DNA of 64,000 nucleotides. Source: Rhodospirillales bacterium (GTDB lineage: Bacteria > Pseudomonadota > Alphaproteobacteria > Rhodospirillales > JANQFP01). Position 1 is the stretch's first letter. The number at the start of each line of letters is the position of its first letter. The position numbers and the translations under genes were made by a program. Under the pieces are notes generated by a model. That model was not told where the DNA came from. It searched no databases and worked only from the letters and a program-made list of their open reading frames with translations. Below are positions 46,152 through 56,103 of the stretch, in pieces. The stretch spans positions 1 through 64,000 of the forward strand of contig JANQFP010000242.1 in the NCBI GenBank assembly GCA_028277795.1, written 5' to 3'.

Positions 46152-47471
46152 ATGAACGACGACAACAGATCGGGCAGGAACGACACCTACACCCTGACCG
46201 ACAACCGCCACGGACAGCAGGTCGAGCTGCCCGTCGCCGCGGGCACGGACGGCTACCAGGTGATCGACATCCGCGGCCTTTACGACAGGACCGGATTGCT
46301 GACGTACGACCCCGGCTTCACCTCCACCTGCAGCTGTGAATCGGACATCTCGTTCATCGACGGCAAGCAGGGCATCCTCCGGTATCGCGGCTACGACGTC
46401 GAGGACCTGGTGGCGCGCGCCGACTACATGGACGTCTGCTACCTGCTGCTGTTCGGCGACCTGCCCAATGCCGAGCACAAGCAGATATTCCGCAAGGAAA
46501 TCACCTACCACACCATGCTGCACGAGCAGATCTATTACTTCTTCAGGGGGTTCCGCCGCGATTCCCATCCCATGGCGGTGTTGTGCGGCGTCGTCGGCGC
46601 GCTGTCGGCCTTCTACCACGACGCCCTGGACATCACGAGCCCGGCCCACCGCACCCTCGCGTCCTACCGACTGATCGCCAAGATGCCCACCATCGCGGCC
46701 GCGGCGTACCGGTTCTCCATCGGCCACCCGCCGGTCTACCCTGACAACTCCCTGACCTTCGGCGAGAACGTGCTCCATATGATGTTCTCCGAGCCGACGG
46801 AGGACTACCACATCGATCCGGCCATGACGAGGGCCCTGGAACGGTTCCTCATCGTCCACGCCGATCACGAGCAGGGCACGTCGACGTCCACCGTGCGCAT
46901 GACCGGGTCCAGCGGTGCCAACCCCTTCGCCTGCATCGCGGCCGGGGTCGCCTCGCTGTGGGGTCCCGCCCACGGCGGCGCCAACGAGGCGGGGATGGTG
47001 ATGCTCGATCAGATCGGCAGCAAGGACCGCATTCCCGAGTTCCTGGCCCGCGCCAAGGACCCCAACGACCCGTTCCGCCTGATGGGGTTCGGCCATCGGG
47101 TGTACCAGAGCATCGATCCGCGCTCGCGGATCATGCGCGACACCTGCCACGAGCTGCTGGAAGAGCTGGGGGTGCACGACGATCCCTATCTGGACCTGGC
47201 CCTGGAACTGGAGCGCCGCGCCCTCGAGGACGAGTATTTCGCCGAGAAGAAGCTGTATCCGAACATGAACTTCTATTCGGGGATCATTCTTCGCGCCATG
47301 GGCTTCCCCCGTTCCATGTTCACCGCCCTGTTCGCCGTCGCCCGCACCGTCGGCTGGGTCGCCCACTGGAACGAGATGATCGAGGACCCGACCCGCAAGA
47401 TCAGCCGGCCGCGCCAGCTCTACACCGGCGAGAGCAAGCGGCCGGTCAAGCCCGTCCAGGAACGGATCTGA
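46152..47471 (+). CDS. gltA: Citrate synthase, type II
   Basis: Citrate synthase condenses acetyl-CoA with oxaloacetate. The 439-residue hexameric type II enzyme has the N-terminal domain with [22 protein letters not shown] and [13 protein letters not shown]. The catalytic histidines lie in [17 protein letters not shown] and [12 protein letters not shown], and the aspartate region follows in [13 protein letters not shown]. The ATG at 46152 follows a purine-rich [16 protein letters not shown] copy C starts at its stop codon. Confidence 0.97.
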   Translation: MNDDNRSGRNDTYTLTDNRHGQQVELPVAAGTDGYQVIDIRGLYDRTGLLTYDPGFTSTCSCESDISFIDGKQGILRYRGYDVEDLVARADYMDVCYLLLFGDLPNAEHKQIFRKEITYHTMLHEQIYYFFRGFRRDSHPMAVLCGVVGALSAFYHDALDITSPAHRTLASYRLIAKMPTIAAAAYRFSIGHPPVYPDNSLTFGENVLHMMFSEPTEDYHIDPAMTRALERFLIVHADHEQGTSTSTVRMTGSSGANPFACIAAGVASLWGPAHGGANEAGMVMLDQIGSKDRIPEFLARAKDPNDPFRLMGFGHRVYQSIDPRSRIMRDTCHELLEELGVHDDPYLDLALELERRALEDEYFAEKKLYPNMNFYSGIILRAMGFPRSMFTALFAVARTVGWVAHWNEMIEDPTRKISRPRQLYTGESKRPVKPVQERI

Positions 47472-47540
47472 CAACGGCGCGCCTTCGAACCGACTCGCGA
47501 AGCGCAGTCGTGGCGTGCCGGAAAGCCCGCGCGGCGGTAC
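47471..47540. repeat. REP-like element, copy C
   Basis: This is the longest copy of the dispersed repeat. It contains CGGCGCGCCTTCGAACCGAC and CTCGCGAAGCGCAGTCG, as in copy B, and then CGGAAAGCCCGCGCGGCGGTAC, as in copy A. It begins right after the gltA stop and ends 10 bp before the stop of the convergent ketopantoate reductase gene. Confidence 0.6.
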
Positions 47541-47549
47541 GAGCCCATC

Positions 47550-48479
47550 CTACGGTGTCGGCGGCTGGCCCTCCGCATAGGGCTTGAGGGCCGCCGCGAC
47601 CACGTCGTGGACCGGCGTGGGCACGCCGAGCTCTGCCCCCATGCGGCTCACCGTGCCCGACAGCCACGGCAGCTCCAACCGCTTGCCGTGGGTCAGGTCG
47701 TACAGCATGGACGAGCCGACGCTGGCCGGCAGATCGTCCACGGTGGCCATGTGCCGGTCGGCCATGTCGTCGCGCACGGGCACGCCCTTGGCCCGTGCCA
47801 CAGCAACCGCCTCGTCGACGGCGGCGCGGAACAGGGCTCGGGTCTCCGGGTCCGAGCGGATGGACCCGACGGGCAGGCGCATGAGCGAGGTCATGCCGCT
47901 GAGGGCGACCAGGAAGGTGAACTTGGACCAGATGAGACCCCGGATGTCGTCGGTCACGACGGCATCGACGCCCGCCCGCTCGCAGGCCTCCAGCAGCGCC
48001 TGGACCCGCGGGCTGCTGCGGCCGTCCAGCTCGCCGAACACCAGGCGCGCCCGACGTCCCGTATGGAGGATCACGCCCGGTTCCTCGATCACCGACATGA
48101 TGTAGGTGGTGCCGCCGAAGACCCGCTCGGCGCCGACCGCCGCGGCCAGGGTCTCCACCGCCGTGACCCCGTTCTGGAAGGACACCACCGAGGTCTCGGG
48201 GCCGAGCAGCGGTGCGCACCCGCGGGCCACGCTTTCGGTGTCGTACAGCTTGACCGCCACCACGACCAGATCGACGGGACCGATGGTCGCCGGATCGTCG
48301 GTGGCCCGGACCGGCTCGAGATGCAGGTCGCCGTTGGGACTCGAGACCCGCAGGCCGGCCGCTTTCATGGCCTCCAGGTGGGCACCGCGAGCGACGAAAT
48401 GGACCTCCTCGCCGGCGGCGGCCCAGCGCGCCCCGTAGTAGCCGCCGACGCCGCCGGTGCCGAATACCGCGATCTTCAT
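47550..48479 (-). CDS. panE: 2-dehydropantoate (ketopantoate) 2-reductase
   Basis: This NADPH enzyme reduces ketopantoate to pantoate for coenzyme A synthesis. The 309-residue protein has the Rossmann start MKIAVFGTGGVGGYYGARW, the substrate-binding FQNGVTAVETLAAAVG and GGTTYIMSVIEEPG, the catalytic lysine in IRGLIWSKFTFLVALSGMTSL, and a C-terminal helical domain with SSMLYDLTHGKRLELPWLSG. The start at 48479 is chosen from the GxGxxG spacing. It is probably co-transcribed with gloA 26 bp upstream. Confidence 0.9.
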   Translation of the reverse strand: MKIAVFGTGGVGGYYGARWAAAGEEVHFVARGAHLEAMKAAGLRVSSPNGDLHLEPVRATDDPATIGPVDLVVVAVKLYDTESVARGCAPLLGPETSVVSFQNGVTAVETLAAAVGAERVFGGTTYIMSVIEEPGVILHTGRRARLVFGELDGRSSPRVQALLEACERAGVDAVVTDDIRGLIWSKFTFLVALSGMTSLMRLPVGSIRSDPETRALFRAAVDEAVAVARAKGVPVRDDMADRHMATVDDLPASVGSSMLYDLTHGKRLELPWLSGTVSRMGAELGVPTPVHDVVAAALKPYAEGQPPTP

Positions 48480-48505
48480 TCCCTGCCCTCCTTGTCCCTG
48501 CCTGC

Positions 48506-48916
48506 TCACGCCCGCTCGACGAGCTCGATCTTGTAACCGTCCGGGTCCTCGACGAAGGCGATAACGGTCTTGCCGTGCTTCATGGGGCCGGGGGGACGGG
48601 TGATGGTGGCGCCCGCCTCCTCCAACTGGCGGCAGGTGCCGTAGATGTCGGGGACACCGATGGCCAGATGGCCGAACCCGGTGCCCAGGTCGTAGGCCTC
48701 GTCCTGGTCCCAGTTGTGGGTCAGCTCGATGACCGTGTTCCCGGCTTCGTCACCGTAGCCCACGAAGGCCAGGGTGAATCGCCCGCCCGGATAGTCGGCC
48801 TGCCGCAACAGCCGCATGCCGAGAAGCCGCGTGTAGAAGTCGAGCGACCGCTCCAGGTCGCGGACCCGGATCATGGTGTGGAGCAGCCTCGGTGTCGCGG
48901 TCTTCGCTGTGCCCAT
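48506..48916 (-). CDS. gloA: Lactoylglutathione lyase (glyoxalase I)
   Basis: Glyoxalase I detoxifies methylglyoxal as the glutathione adduct. The 136-residue protein has the metal ligands His (LLHTMIRVRDLERS), Glu (NTVIELTHNWD), His (GFGHLAIGV) and Glu (GYKIELVERA), with the typical FYTRLLGMRLLRQADYPGGRFTLAFVGYG. Its 5' 167 bp are overlapped in another frame by the extended lpxB reading frame. The gene itself is normal in length. Confidence 0.95.
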   Translation of the reverse strand: MGTAKTATPRLLHTMIRVRDLERSLDFYTRLLGMRLLRQADYPGGRFTLAFVGYGDEAGNTVIELTHNWDQDEAYDLGTGFGHLAIGVPDIYGTCRQLEEAGATITRPPGPMKHGKTVIAFVEDPDGYKIELVERA

Positions 48917-50105
48917 GGCGGGGGCCTCCCTGTTCCTTGTCGTTCTGTCGTCCCATCAGGCCGAGAACCACCTCGGCGGCGCGGCCGCTGGGCGACGTCC
49001 CGCCGCGGCCGAGGGCACGCAGGGCCTCGTCGGCAGCGGATTGCTGGCCGGTCCGGGACGACGGGTCGCTGAGCAGCCGGTCGACCGCGGCGGCGAGCCG
49101 GTCGGGGCGGCAGTTCTCCTGCAGCAACTCCGGGACCGCCTCCCGGTCCAGGATCAGGTTCACAAGGTTGGCGTAGCGGACCCGGATCAGGCGCCGGACC
49201 AGCCAGGCGGTGGCGGCGCCCAGCTTGTAGGCGATGACCGCCGGCGTCCCGGCCATGGCCAGCTCCAGGGCCACCGTTCCCGAGGCGGCCAGGGCCGCAT
49301 CGGCGGCGGCGAAGGCGTCGCGCTTCTCGCTCTCGCCGCGGACCACCGTCGCCGGGAGCGGCCACCGGGCGACCGCCGCGGTGACGTGGTCCGCCACCGT
49401 GTCCACCGTCGGCACCACCACCCGCAGTTCGGTGTGGCGTCGGGCCAGCTCGGCGAGGGTGTCGCCGAACACCGGCAGCAGGCGGTCGGTCTCGCTGCGA
49501 CGGCTGCCGGGCAGGACACAGAGGACCGGCGCCGTCTCCGGCACTCCGTGACGGCGGCGGAATGCCTGACCGTCACCACTATCGGCGCCGCCTTCCACCA
49601 CCGGATGGCCGACGAAGGTGCACGGCAGGCCAACGGCCTCGAAATAGGGCGGCTCGAACGGCAACAGGACCAGCAGGTGGTCGAGGAAGCCGGCGATGCG
49701 CCGGGCCCGCCACGGCTTCCAAGCCCACACCGTCGGCGCCACGTAGTGGATCAGCGGGCCGGCGCGCCCCCGCAGCCGCCGTCCGACGCGGAAGCTGAAG
49801 CCCGGGGAATCGATGGTCACCACGGCGTCGGGCCGCAGCCGCACCGCCGCCTCAACCGTCTGCGCGATGCGGCGCAGCAGGCGCGGTAGGTGGGGCAGCA
49901 CCTCGGTCAGTCCCATGACGGCGAGATCGGACATGGGAAACAGGCTGTCCAGGCCTTCGGCCGCCATGCCGGGGCCGCCGACGCCGGCGAAGCGAACGGC
50001 CGGGTCGCGCGCCTTGAGGGCGGCCATGAGGCGCGCCCCGAGGACGTCGCCGGACGGCTCGCCGGCGACCAGGAACACCAGCCGGCCGGCGCGGGCGTCG
50101 CTCAC
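48750..50105 (-). CDS. lpxB: Lipid-A-disaccharide synthase with C-terminal overrun
   Basis: LpxB joins UDP-diacylglucosamine and lipid X to form the lipid A disaccharide. Family motifs are LVFLVAGEPSGDVLGARLM, FAGVGGPGMAAEGL, DAVVTIDSPGFSFRVG, HYVAPTVWAWKPWRARRIAGFLD, LPGSRRSET and ASGTVALELAMAGTPAV. Translation starts at a GTG overlapping the lpxI stop (GTGA). The conserved part ends about residue 392 (VVLGLMGR). No stop follows, and the frame runs another 59 residues across the start of gloA in a different frame. The extra tail has no family counterpart. Confidence 0.93.
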   Translation of the reverse strand: MSDARAGRLVFLVAGEPSGDVLGARLMAALKARDPAVRFAGVGGPGMAAEGLDSLFPMSDLAVMGLTEVLPHLPRLLRRIAQTVEAAVRLRPDAVVTIDSPGFSFRVGRRLRGRAGPLIHYVAPTVWAWKPWRARRIAGFLDHLLVLLPFEPPYFEAVGLPCTFVGHPVVEGGADSGDGQAFRRRHGVPETAPVLCVLPGSRRSETDRLLPVFGDTLAELARRHTELRVVVPTVDTVADHVTAAVARWPLPATVVRGESEKRDAFAAADAALAASGTVALELAMAGTPAVIAYKLGAATAWLVRRLIRVRYANLVNLILDREAVPELLQENCRPDRLAAAVDRLLSDPSSRTGQQSAADEALRALGRGGTSPSGRAAEVVLGLMGRQNDKEQGGPRHGHSEDRDTEAAPHHDPGPRPGAVARLLHAASRHAAVAAGRLSGRAIHPGLRGLR

Positions 50106-50932
50106 CCGCCCTCCGGCACCGGAACACCCATGACGAACAGCCCGGCCGCGTCGGCGGCACGGACCACCGCCGGGGCGTCGACGATCAGGGCGCCGCCCGC
50201 CTCCACCGCGATTCCCCGCAGGCCCGCGTCGGCCGCCGCCGACACCGTGCCGACGCCGATGGTGGGGAGGTCGGCCCGGTCTTCCTGTCCCGGTTTGCGC
50301 ACCTTGACCAGAACGCCACCGGGGCCGTCGCGGCGCAGGTCGCCGGCCCGGGCCAGCATGGCGTCGGTGCCCTCGATGGCCTCCACGGCGAGGACCAGCC
50401 CCTGCTGGACCACCGCCCCCTGCCCCACGTCCAGGGCTCCGATGCCGCGGGCCACCTGGATGCCCCGCTCCACGTCGGCGATGGCGTCGCTGTCGGGCTG
50501 CACGGCGCCGAGCACGCCGACTTCGGCCGTCGCTCCGGGGAGCAGCGAGTCCACCCCGACCACGCGAAACCCCTCGCGCTCCTCCAGCTCCTTGATGAGG
50601 GCCGACAGCAGCCCGTCGTCGCCCAGGCCACCCGCCCCGGCCCGGGCCAGGAAGCGGGCCGTCCACAGGTCGGGCTTGAGCTCCGACAGGGACGGGCGGC
50701 GGATGTCGCCGGCCATGACCAGCTCCTCCACGCCTTCGCGACGGAAGGTCTTCACCGCCTTGCCGGCCGCGCTCAGCGGCAGCCAGGTGTGGGGCACGTC
50801 GGCCACGGTCGTGGCCGGCGTCTGGTCCTCGATGGCGATCACGTGGAAGGGCCGTCCGGTTTCGCGACACGCCTGGATGATGCGCACCGGCAGGTCGCCG
50901 GCACCGGCCACGATGCCGAGCTTAGGCGGCAT
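50102..50932 (-). CDS. lpxI: UDP-2,3-diacylglucosamine pyrophosphatase LpxI
   Basis: LpxI cleaves UDP-2,3-diacylglucosamine to lipid X; it is the alphaproteobacterial substitute for LpxH. The 276-residue protein begins KLGIVAGAGDLPVRII and has the conserved EELVMAGDIRRPSLSELKPD, the C-terminal VEAIEGTDAMLARAGDL and VRKPGQEDRADLPTIGVGTV. It overlaps lpxA by 11 bp and lpxB by 4 bp. Confidence 0.95.
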   Translation of the reverse strand: MPPKLGIVAGAGDLPVRIIQACRETGRPFHVIAIEDQTPATTVADVPHTWLPLSAAGKAVKTFRREGVEELVMAGDIRRPSLSELKPDLWTARFLARAGAGGLGDDGLLSALIKELEEREGFRVVGVDSLLPGATAEVGVLGAVQPDSDAIADVERGIQVARGIGALDVGQGAVVQQGLVLAVEAIEGTDAMLARAGDLRRDGPGGVLVKVRKPGQEDRADLPTIGVGTVSAAADAGLRGIAVEAGGALIVDAPAVVRAADAAGLFVMGVPVPEGG

Positions 50933-51722
50933 CTTCCAGGCCGGGCTGGCAGATGGCGCGGGAGGAGTCGCGGCGGATGAAATCGACGATCTCCATCACC
51001 GGCTCGTAGTCGGAGAACAGCTCCGCCACGTCCTCCAGCCGCTCCGCCATGGTGCCCTCCTGGGCGAACAGCAATCGATAGGCGTTGCGCAGGGCATGAA
51101 TGGTCTCCCGCGAGAACCCGCGCCGCTTGAGGCCGACGATGTTGAGGCCCTGCAGGCGGGCCCGGTTGCCCATCACCGAGCCGTAGGGGATGACGTCGTG
51201 CTCGACGCCGGTCATGCCGCCGACCATGGCGTGGCGGCCGATGCGCGTGAACTGGTGGGATGCCGACAACCCTCCCAGGATGGCCCAGTCGTCGATGGTC
51301 ACGTGGCCGGCCAGGGTGGCGTTGTTGACCAGGATCACATGGTCGCCGATCTGGCAGTCGTGGGCCACGTGGGCGCCGACCATGAATAGGCAGTTGTTGC
51401 CGACGCGTGTCACCATGCCGCCGCCTTCGGTCCCCGGGTTCATGGTCACGTGCTCGCGGATCACGGTATTGGCCCCGATCTCCAGGCGCGACGGCTCGCC
51501 GCGGTACTTGAGGTCCTGCGGCTCCAGGCCGATGCACGCGAAGGGGTAGATCTTGGCGTTGGCGCCGACGGTCGTCCGCCCGCCCACCACGACGTGGGGC
51601 CCGACCGCCACGCCGTCCCCCAAGGTCACCTCGGGTCCGATGATCGAATAGGCCCCGACCGTGGCCTTCTCGCCGATCGCGGCGCCGTCCTCGATGACGG
51701 CGGTGGGATGGATATGGGTCAT
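50922..51722 (-). CDS. lpxA: UDP-N-acetylglucosamine acyltransferase LpxA
   Basis: LpxA performs the first acylation of lipid A synthesis. The 266-residue protein is a left-handed beta-helix made of hexapeptide repeats (IHPTAVIEDGAAIGEKATVG and onward). The catalytic histidine lies in FMVGAHVAHDCQIGDHV, and ATLAGHVTIDDWAILGG and LQGLNIVGLKRRGF are typical. It begins 1 bp before the fabZ stop region and overlaps lpxI. Confidence 0.97.
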   Translation of the reverse strand: MTHIHPTAVIEDGAAIGEKATVGAYSIIGPEVTLGDGVAVGPHVVVGGRTTVGANAKIYPFACIGLEPQDLKYRGEPSRLEIGANTVIREHVTMNPGTEGGGMVTRVGNNCLFMVGAHVAHDCQIGDHVILVNNATLAGHVTIDDWAILGGLSASHQFTRIGRHAMVGGMTGVEHDVIPYGSVMGNRARLQGLNIVGLKRRGFSRETIHALRNAYRLLFAQEGTMAERLEDVAELFSDYEPVMEIVDFIRRDSSRAICQPGLEDAA

Positions 51723-52190
51723 CTACTCGTCCACGATCATGGCGGCGTAGGTGGCCTCCGCCATCAGGGTGTCGCCCACGCGCGCCTCCCCCTTGAACTT
51801 CCAGACGTTGCCCCGGCTCTGCTGCTTGCGCACGTGGATGTGTACCGTGTCCCCGGGCACCACCGGTTTGCGGAAGCGGGCGTTGTCGATGGACATGAAG
51901 TAGACCAGGCTGCCCTCCCGGTCGATGCCCAGGGTCTCGACCACGAGGACCGCCGCCGTCTGCGCCATGGCCTCGATGAGCAGCACGCCTGGCATGATCG
52001 GCTGCGCCGGGAAGTGGCCCTGGAAGAACGGCTCGTCGATGGTGACGTTCTTGATGCCGACGGCGCTGACCCCTGCGACGACCTCGGTGACCCGGTCGAT
52101 CATCAGGAACGGGTAGCGGTGCGGGATCATGTCCATGATCCGGCCGATGTCGATGGTCGCGCCGCCCGCCGCCGGGTCTTCCGTGTCCAT
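51723..52190 (-). CDS. fabZ: 3-hydroxyacyl-ACP dehydratase FabZ
   Basis: FabZ dehydrates beta-hydroxyacyl-ACP in fatty acid synthesis. The 155-residue hot-dog-fold protein has [17 protein letters not shown] (catalytic His), [20 protein letters not shown] (catalytic Glu) and [15 protein letters not shown]. It is between lpxD and lpxA, the usual place, where fatty acid and lipid A synthesis share substrate. Confidence 0.97.
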   Translation of the reverse strand: MDTEDPAAGGATIDIGRIMDMIPHRYPFLMIDRVTEVVAGVSAVGIKNVTIDEPFFQGHFPAQPIMPGVLLIEAMAQTAAVLVVETLGIDREGSLVYFMSIDNARFRKPVVPGDTVHIHVRKQQSRGNVWKFKGEARVGDTLMAEATYAAMIVDE

Positions 52191-52193
52191 CCG

Positions 52194-53219
52194 TCAGTCC
52201 TTTGCCTTCTTGGAGGCGAGACGGGCCAGGGTGGTCACCCGTTGCCAGTGCTCCCGCGCCGCCACCGCCGGCGTGCCGGTCACCGCCATGCCCGGAGCCA
52301 CGTCGCGTATGACGCCGCTCTGCGCGCCGATGCGGGCGCCGGCGCCGATCTTCAGGTGTCCGGTCAAGCCGGCTTGCCCCCCCATCATGACCAGATCGCC
52401 GACCTCGGTGCTGCCGGAGATGCCGACCTGGGCGACGACGACACATCCCCGACCCAGGCGCACGTTATGACCGATCTGGACCAGATTATCAATTTTGCTC
52501 CCGGTGCCGATGACCGTGTCCGGTCCGGTGCCCCGATCGATGGTGGTATTGGCCCCGATCTCCACGTCGTCACCGATCAGCACACGCCCGAGTTGCGGCA
52601 CCTTCAGGTGCCCCTCGGCCCCCAGGGCGAACCCGAATCCGTCCTGGCCGATGCGCACCCCGGCATGGATGATCACCCGCGCCCCGGCGATGCAGTGGGC
52701 GACCGTTGCGCCGGGACCGACCACGCAATCGTCACCGAGGACGACGCCGTCGCCGAGGACGCTGTTGGCCCCCACATGGCAGCGCCGGCCCAGCTCGACG
52801 CCGCGCCCGATAACGGCACCGGCATCGACGGCACAATCCGGGCCGAGGCTGGCGGTGCCGTCGACCGTCGCCGAGGGTGCGATGCCGGGCGTGACCGGCG
52901 GCGCCGGGTGAAAGGCTCCGGCAATCCGCGCGTAGCCATGGTAGGGCTCTGCGGTCAGCAGCAGCGCCATGGCCGGCGGCGCCTTGGCCGCCACCGACGG
53001 CCTCAGCAGGCAGGCCCCCGCCCGGCTCGACGGCAGTCGGTCGACGTAGAGCTTGTTGTCGACGAAGGTCACCTCGTCCGGCCCGGCCGCGTCCAGGGGC
53101 GCCACATCGGCGAACAGGGCGTCCGGATCCGCCGTGCCGCCGATCTCGGCGCCGGCGATGGTGGCCAGTTGTTCCAGGGTCAGCGGCCCGGCACGGGCGA
53201 AGAACCGTGGATCGGCCAT
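52194..53219 (-). CDS. lpxD: UDP-3-O-acylglucosamine N-acyltransferase LpxD
   Basis: LpxD adds the second acyl chain in lipid A synthesis. The 341-residue protein has the N-terminal uridine-binding domain ([19 protein letters not shown], then [12 protein letters not shown]) and then a hexapeptide-repeat helix. The catalytic His is in [19 protein letters not shown], with [20 protein letters not shown] following. The C-terminal helix ends KKAKD. It lies between skp and fabZ. Confidence 0.97.
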   Translation of the reverse strand: MADPRFFARAGPLTLEQLATIAGAEIGGTADPDALFADVAPLDAAGPDEVTFVDNKLYVDRLPSSRAGACLLRPSVAAKAPPAMALLLTAEPYHGYARIAGAFHPAPPVTPGIAPSATVDGTASLGPDCAVDAGAVIGRGVELGRRCHVGANSVLGDGVVLGDDCVVGPGATVAHCIAGARVIIHAGVRIGQDGFGFALGAEGHLKVPQLGRVLIGDDVEIGANTTIDRGTGPDTVIGTGSKIDNLVQIGHNVRLGRGCVVVAQVGISGSTEVGDLVMMGGQAGLTGHLKIGAGARIGAQSGVIRDVAPGMAVTGTPAVAAREHWQRVTTLARLASKKAKD

Positions 53220-53222
53220 CGG

Positions 53223-53789
53223 CTACTTCGACGGTTCCGCGACCTTGAGAGAGGGCAGTCGTTGGTCGAGAGTCTCGATGACCACGCCTGTGATCTCCAG
53301 GGGTTTGGCCCAAAAGACCAGTTGGTTGGTCCTCAAGATGAGGGTGAGCTCGTTTGCATCCGCCACGTCGGTGACCACCTCGTTCAGGGTGCGCTGCAAC
53401 TGTCCCATGGCCTCCTCGCGAACACGCTGGAGGGCCTGCCTGCGGCCCTGCACCATGGTGCCGATGGCGGCCAGGCGTTCCTCGAACTTGCGCCGTTCGG
53501 CCTCGAAGGCCTCGGGGGAAAGGATCATCCGTTGGCGCCCCAGCTCGTCGCGGGCCTTGCGCAGCTCCTCCTCCTCCTTCTGGATCTCGTCGCGGATGGC
53601 GTCGCGATACGCCTTGATCTGGGCCCGGATATCCTTGGCCGCCGCCGCATGGCGGCCGATGGCGTCCATGTCGATGATGCCCAGCTTGACGCGGATCCGC
53701 TTCTCCGTCGGCTCCTGGGCCGAAGCAGGGACCGCGGACAACACAAGGGCGAGAATGGCCAGGATGAAAAACAGCGGGCGGCGTTTCAC
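53223..53789 (-). CDS. skp: OmpH/Skp-like periplasmic chaperone
   Basis: Skp escorts unfolded outer-membrane proteins to BamA. The 188-residue protein has a signal peptide (LFFILAILALVLSAVPASA), IRVKLGIIDMDAIGRHAAAAKDI (the family's start), and a long charged helical region rich in Glu, Arg and Lys (about residues 50-120) that forms the coiled-coil tentacles. The GTG at 53789 is chosen because GAGGAGGTGCGC lies directly before it; upstream sequence in the same frame belongs to bamA in another frame. Confidence 0.9.
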   Translation of the reverse strand: MKRRPLFFILAILALVLSAVPASAQEPTEKRIRVKLGIIDMDAIGRHAAAAKDIRAQIKAYRDAIRDEIQKEEEELRKARDELGRQRMILSPEAFEAERRKFEERLAAIGTMVQGRRQALQRVREEAMGQLQRTLNEVVTDVADANELTLILRTNQLVFWAKPLEITGVVIETLDQRLPSLKVAEPSK

Positions 53790-53803
53790 GCGCACCTCCT
53801 CGA

Positions 53804-56092
53804 TCAGAACCGTGTACCGAAATTGATGCGGATCAGCTCGTCCTCGTCGAAATCCTCCTTGATCACCGGGATGCCGAAGTCGACGCCGATGGGGCCGAAC
53901 GGCGACACCCAGGCGAGACCGGTCCCCACGGACACCCTCGGGTTGCTGGAATCCTGGATCAGCGGTGAATCCGGCGTCACCTGCCAGGAACTGCCGAGAT
54001 CGGTGAAGAGCTTGCCGGTGATCCCGATTTCCGTCGGCAGGCCGAGCGGGAACTGAAGCTCGGCCTTGGCCGTGTACATCAGCTCGCTGCCGAGGGCATC
54101 CTTGGTGGTGCGGTCGCGCGGGCCGACGCCGGCGGTGGCGAAGCCGCGCAAGTCGTCGCCGCCGATGAAAAAGCGGTCGAGCAGGCGAACGTCCTGGCTG
54201 ATGCCGGTGATGTGACCGGTCGATCCGGTTAAGCTCAAGACCCATTCCGGGCCCAACGGGAAGAACTTCCCCCCGTCCAGGCGATTGCGAAGGTATCGGG
54301 TGTCGCCGCCGGCACCGGCCAGATCGTTGGACATGCGCACGAAATAGCCTTGCTTGGGATTGATGCGGCTGTCGCGGCGGTCGTAGGTCAAGGAATGGGA
54401 GACCTCGGAGACGAAACGCTCCCCTTCGGACTGGCGGATGAAGACGGACGCCTGGTCGTCGACGTTGGCCACGTCGAGCTGCTTCAGGGAGTAGCGCCAC
54501 CCTTGGCTCAGGTTCTCGGTGATCGGATACCCGGCCCGCACGGCACCGCCCCGCCGCTTGGAATCGAAGGAGCTCTCGTCCTGGAAGTCGGTCGACACGA
54601 AGAACAGGTCGAAGCCGGCCGCCACCTCGCGGTCAAGGAAGTACGGCTCGGTGAAGCTGAGGTCGATCTGGCTGCGGCGCTGGCCGACTTGCCCGTTGAG
54701 GCGCAGGTCCTGGCCCCGGCCGAGGAGATTGCGTTCGCGGATGCCGATGTCGAACAGGGCGCCGCTCGCCGTCGAGAACCCGGCACCCAGGCTCAGCGAC
54801 CCGGTGGACTTCTCTTCCACCTCCACCTTGATGACGGTCTTGTCGGGGGCGCTGCCGGGCACCTGCTCGACGTTCACCTTCTCGAAGAAGTCCAGGTCCT
54901 GGACCCGGGTCCGCGAGCGCCGCAGGCGGGCCGAGTTGAAGGCATCCCCTTCCACCAGGCGGAACTCGCGGCGGATCACCTCGTCCATGGTGCGGATGTT
55001 GCCGGCGATGTCGATGCGTTCGACGAAGACCCGCGGCCCTTCGGAGACCTCGAACGTGACGTCGATGGCCTTGCGCTCGCGATCGCGGTTGATCCGGGGC
55101 CGCACGTCGACGAAGGCGTGGCCGAGCGTGCCGACGGCATCGGTCAGGGTATCGATGGTGTTCTCGATGATGTCGGCGTTGTAGGTGTCCCCCTCCTCGA
55201 ACTCGATGACGTCCAGCAGCGGCTCCTGCTCCAGATCGCGCAGAGTGACCTCCACGTCGACGGTGCCGAATTCGTAGATCGGCCCCTCTTCCATGGTGAA
55301 GGTGATGAAGAAGTCGCTGCGGTCCGGCGTCAGCTCGGCCACCGCCGAGACCACCCGAAAGTCGGCGAACCCCTCGTTCAGGTAGAAGCGCCGCATAAGC
55401 TCGCGGTCGAGGGTCAGTCGGTCCGGATCGTAGGTGTCGTCGGTGGAGAAGAACCGGTACCACCGGGTTTCCTTGGTCCGAATGACCTCGCGGAGCCGGG
55501 AATCGCTGAATTCCCGATTGCCGATGAAGCGGATTTTCTGGATCGCCGTGACGTCCCCTTCGCTGATCTCGAAGACCAGATCGACCCGGTTCTGCTCCAG
55601 CCGGATGATCTTCGGCTCCACCGTGGCGGCGAAGCGCCCGCTGCGGCGATAGAGGGTGAGCAACCGCTCGACGTCGTTCTGCACTTTGGTGCGGGTATAA
55701 ATGATGCGCGGGCGGAGGGTCACCTCCGCCTCCAGCTCCTCGTCCTCGATGCGTCGGTTCCCCTCGAACGCGATGCGGTTGATGATGGGGTTCTCGATGA
55801 CCGTGACGATCAGGGTGTCGCCACGCCTCTTCAGGTTGACGTCGGCGAAAAGGCCGGTGGCGAACAGGCTTTTCAGCGAACGGTCGATGCGGCGGGCATC
55901 GAAGGGGTCGCCTTCCTGGACCAGCAGGTACGACCGGACCGTATCGGGCTCGATGCGCTCGGCCCCTTCGACGACGATCTCGCGAACGATCCCGCCCGAC
56001 TGGGCCGCCGCCGTCCCGCCTGCCAATCCCAGGAGGACTAAGAGACTGCCGAGCAGGAAGAAGCGAGGAAAACGGCGGAAGTAATCCCGCAA
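53804..56092 (-). CDS. bamA: Outer membrane protein assembly factor BamA
   Basis: BamA inserts beta-barrel proteins into the outer membrane. The 762-residue protein has a signal peptide (FFLLGSLLVLLGLAGGTAAA), five POTRA domains (first starting IVREIVVEGAERIEPDTVRSY), and a C-terminal barrel with the lid motif (DLRGFATAGVGPRDRT) and GPIGVDFGIPVI near the end, closing in NFGTRF. There is no ATG at the right place; the TTG at 56092, 12 bp before the rseP stop region, is the best start. It sits between rseP and skp, the standard order. Confidence 0.95.
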   Translation of the reverse strand: MRDYFRRFPRFFLLGSLLVLLGLAGGTAAAQSGGIVREIVVEGAERIEPDTVRSYLLVQEGDPFDARRIDRSLKSLFATGLFADVNLKRRGDTLIVTVIENPIINRIAFEGNRRIEDEELEAEVTLRPRIIYTRTKVQNDVERLLTLYRRSGRFAATVEPKIIRLEQNRVDLVFEISEGDVTAIQKIRFIGNREFSDSRLREVIRTKETRWYRFFSTDDTYDPDRLTLDRELMRRFYLNEGFADFRVVSAVAELTPDRSDFFITFTMEEGPIYEFGTVDVEVTLRDLEQEPLLDVIEFEEGDTYNADIIENTIDTLTDAVGTLGHAFVDVRPRINRDRERKAIDVTFEVSEGPRVFVERIDIAGNIRTMDEVIRREFRLVEGDAFNSARLRRSRTRVQDLDFFEKVNVEQVPGSAPDKTVIKVEVEEKSTGSLSLGAGFSTASGALFDIGIRERNLLGRGQDLRLNGQVGQRRSQIDLSFTEPYFLDREVAAGFDLFFVSTDFQDESSFDSKRRGGAVRAGYPITENLSQGWRYSLKQLDVANVDDQASVFIRQSEGERFVSEVSHSLTYDRRDSRINPKQGYFVRMSNDLAGAGGDTRYLRNRLDGGKFFPLGPEWVLSLTGSTGHITGISQDVRLLDRFFIGGDDLRGFATAGVGPRDRTTKDALGSELMYTAKAELQFPLGLPTEIGITGKLFTDLGSSWQVTPDSPLIQDSSNPRVSVGTGLAWVSPFGPIGVDFGIPVIKEDFDEDELIRINFGTRF

Positions 56093-56103
56093 CAGAAGGC
56101 CCC

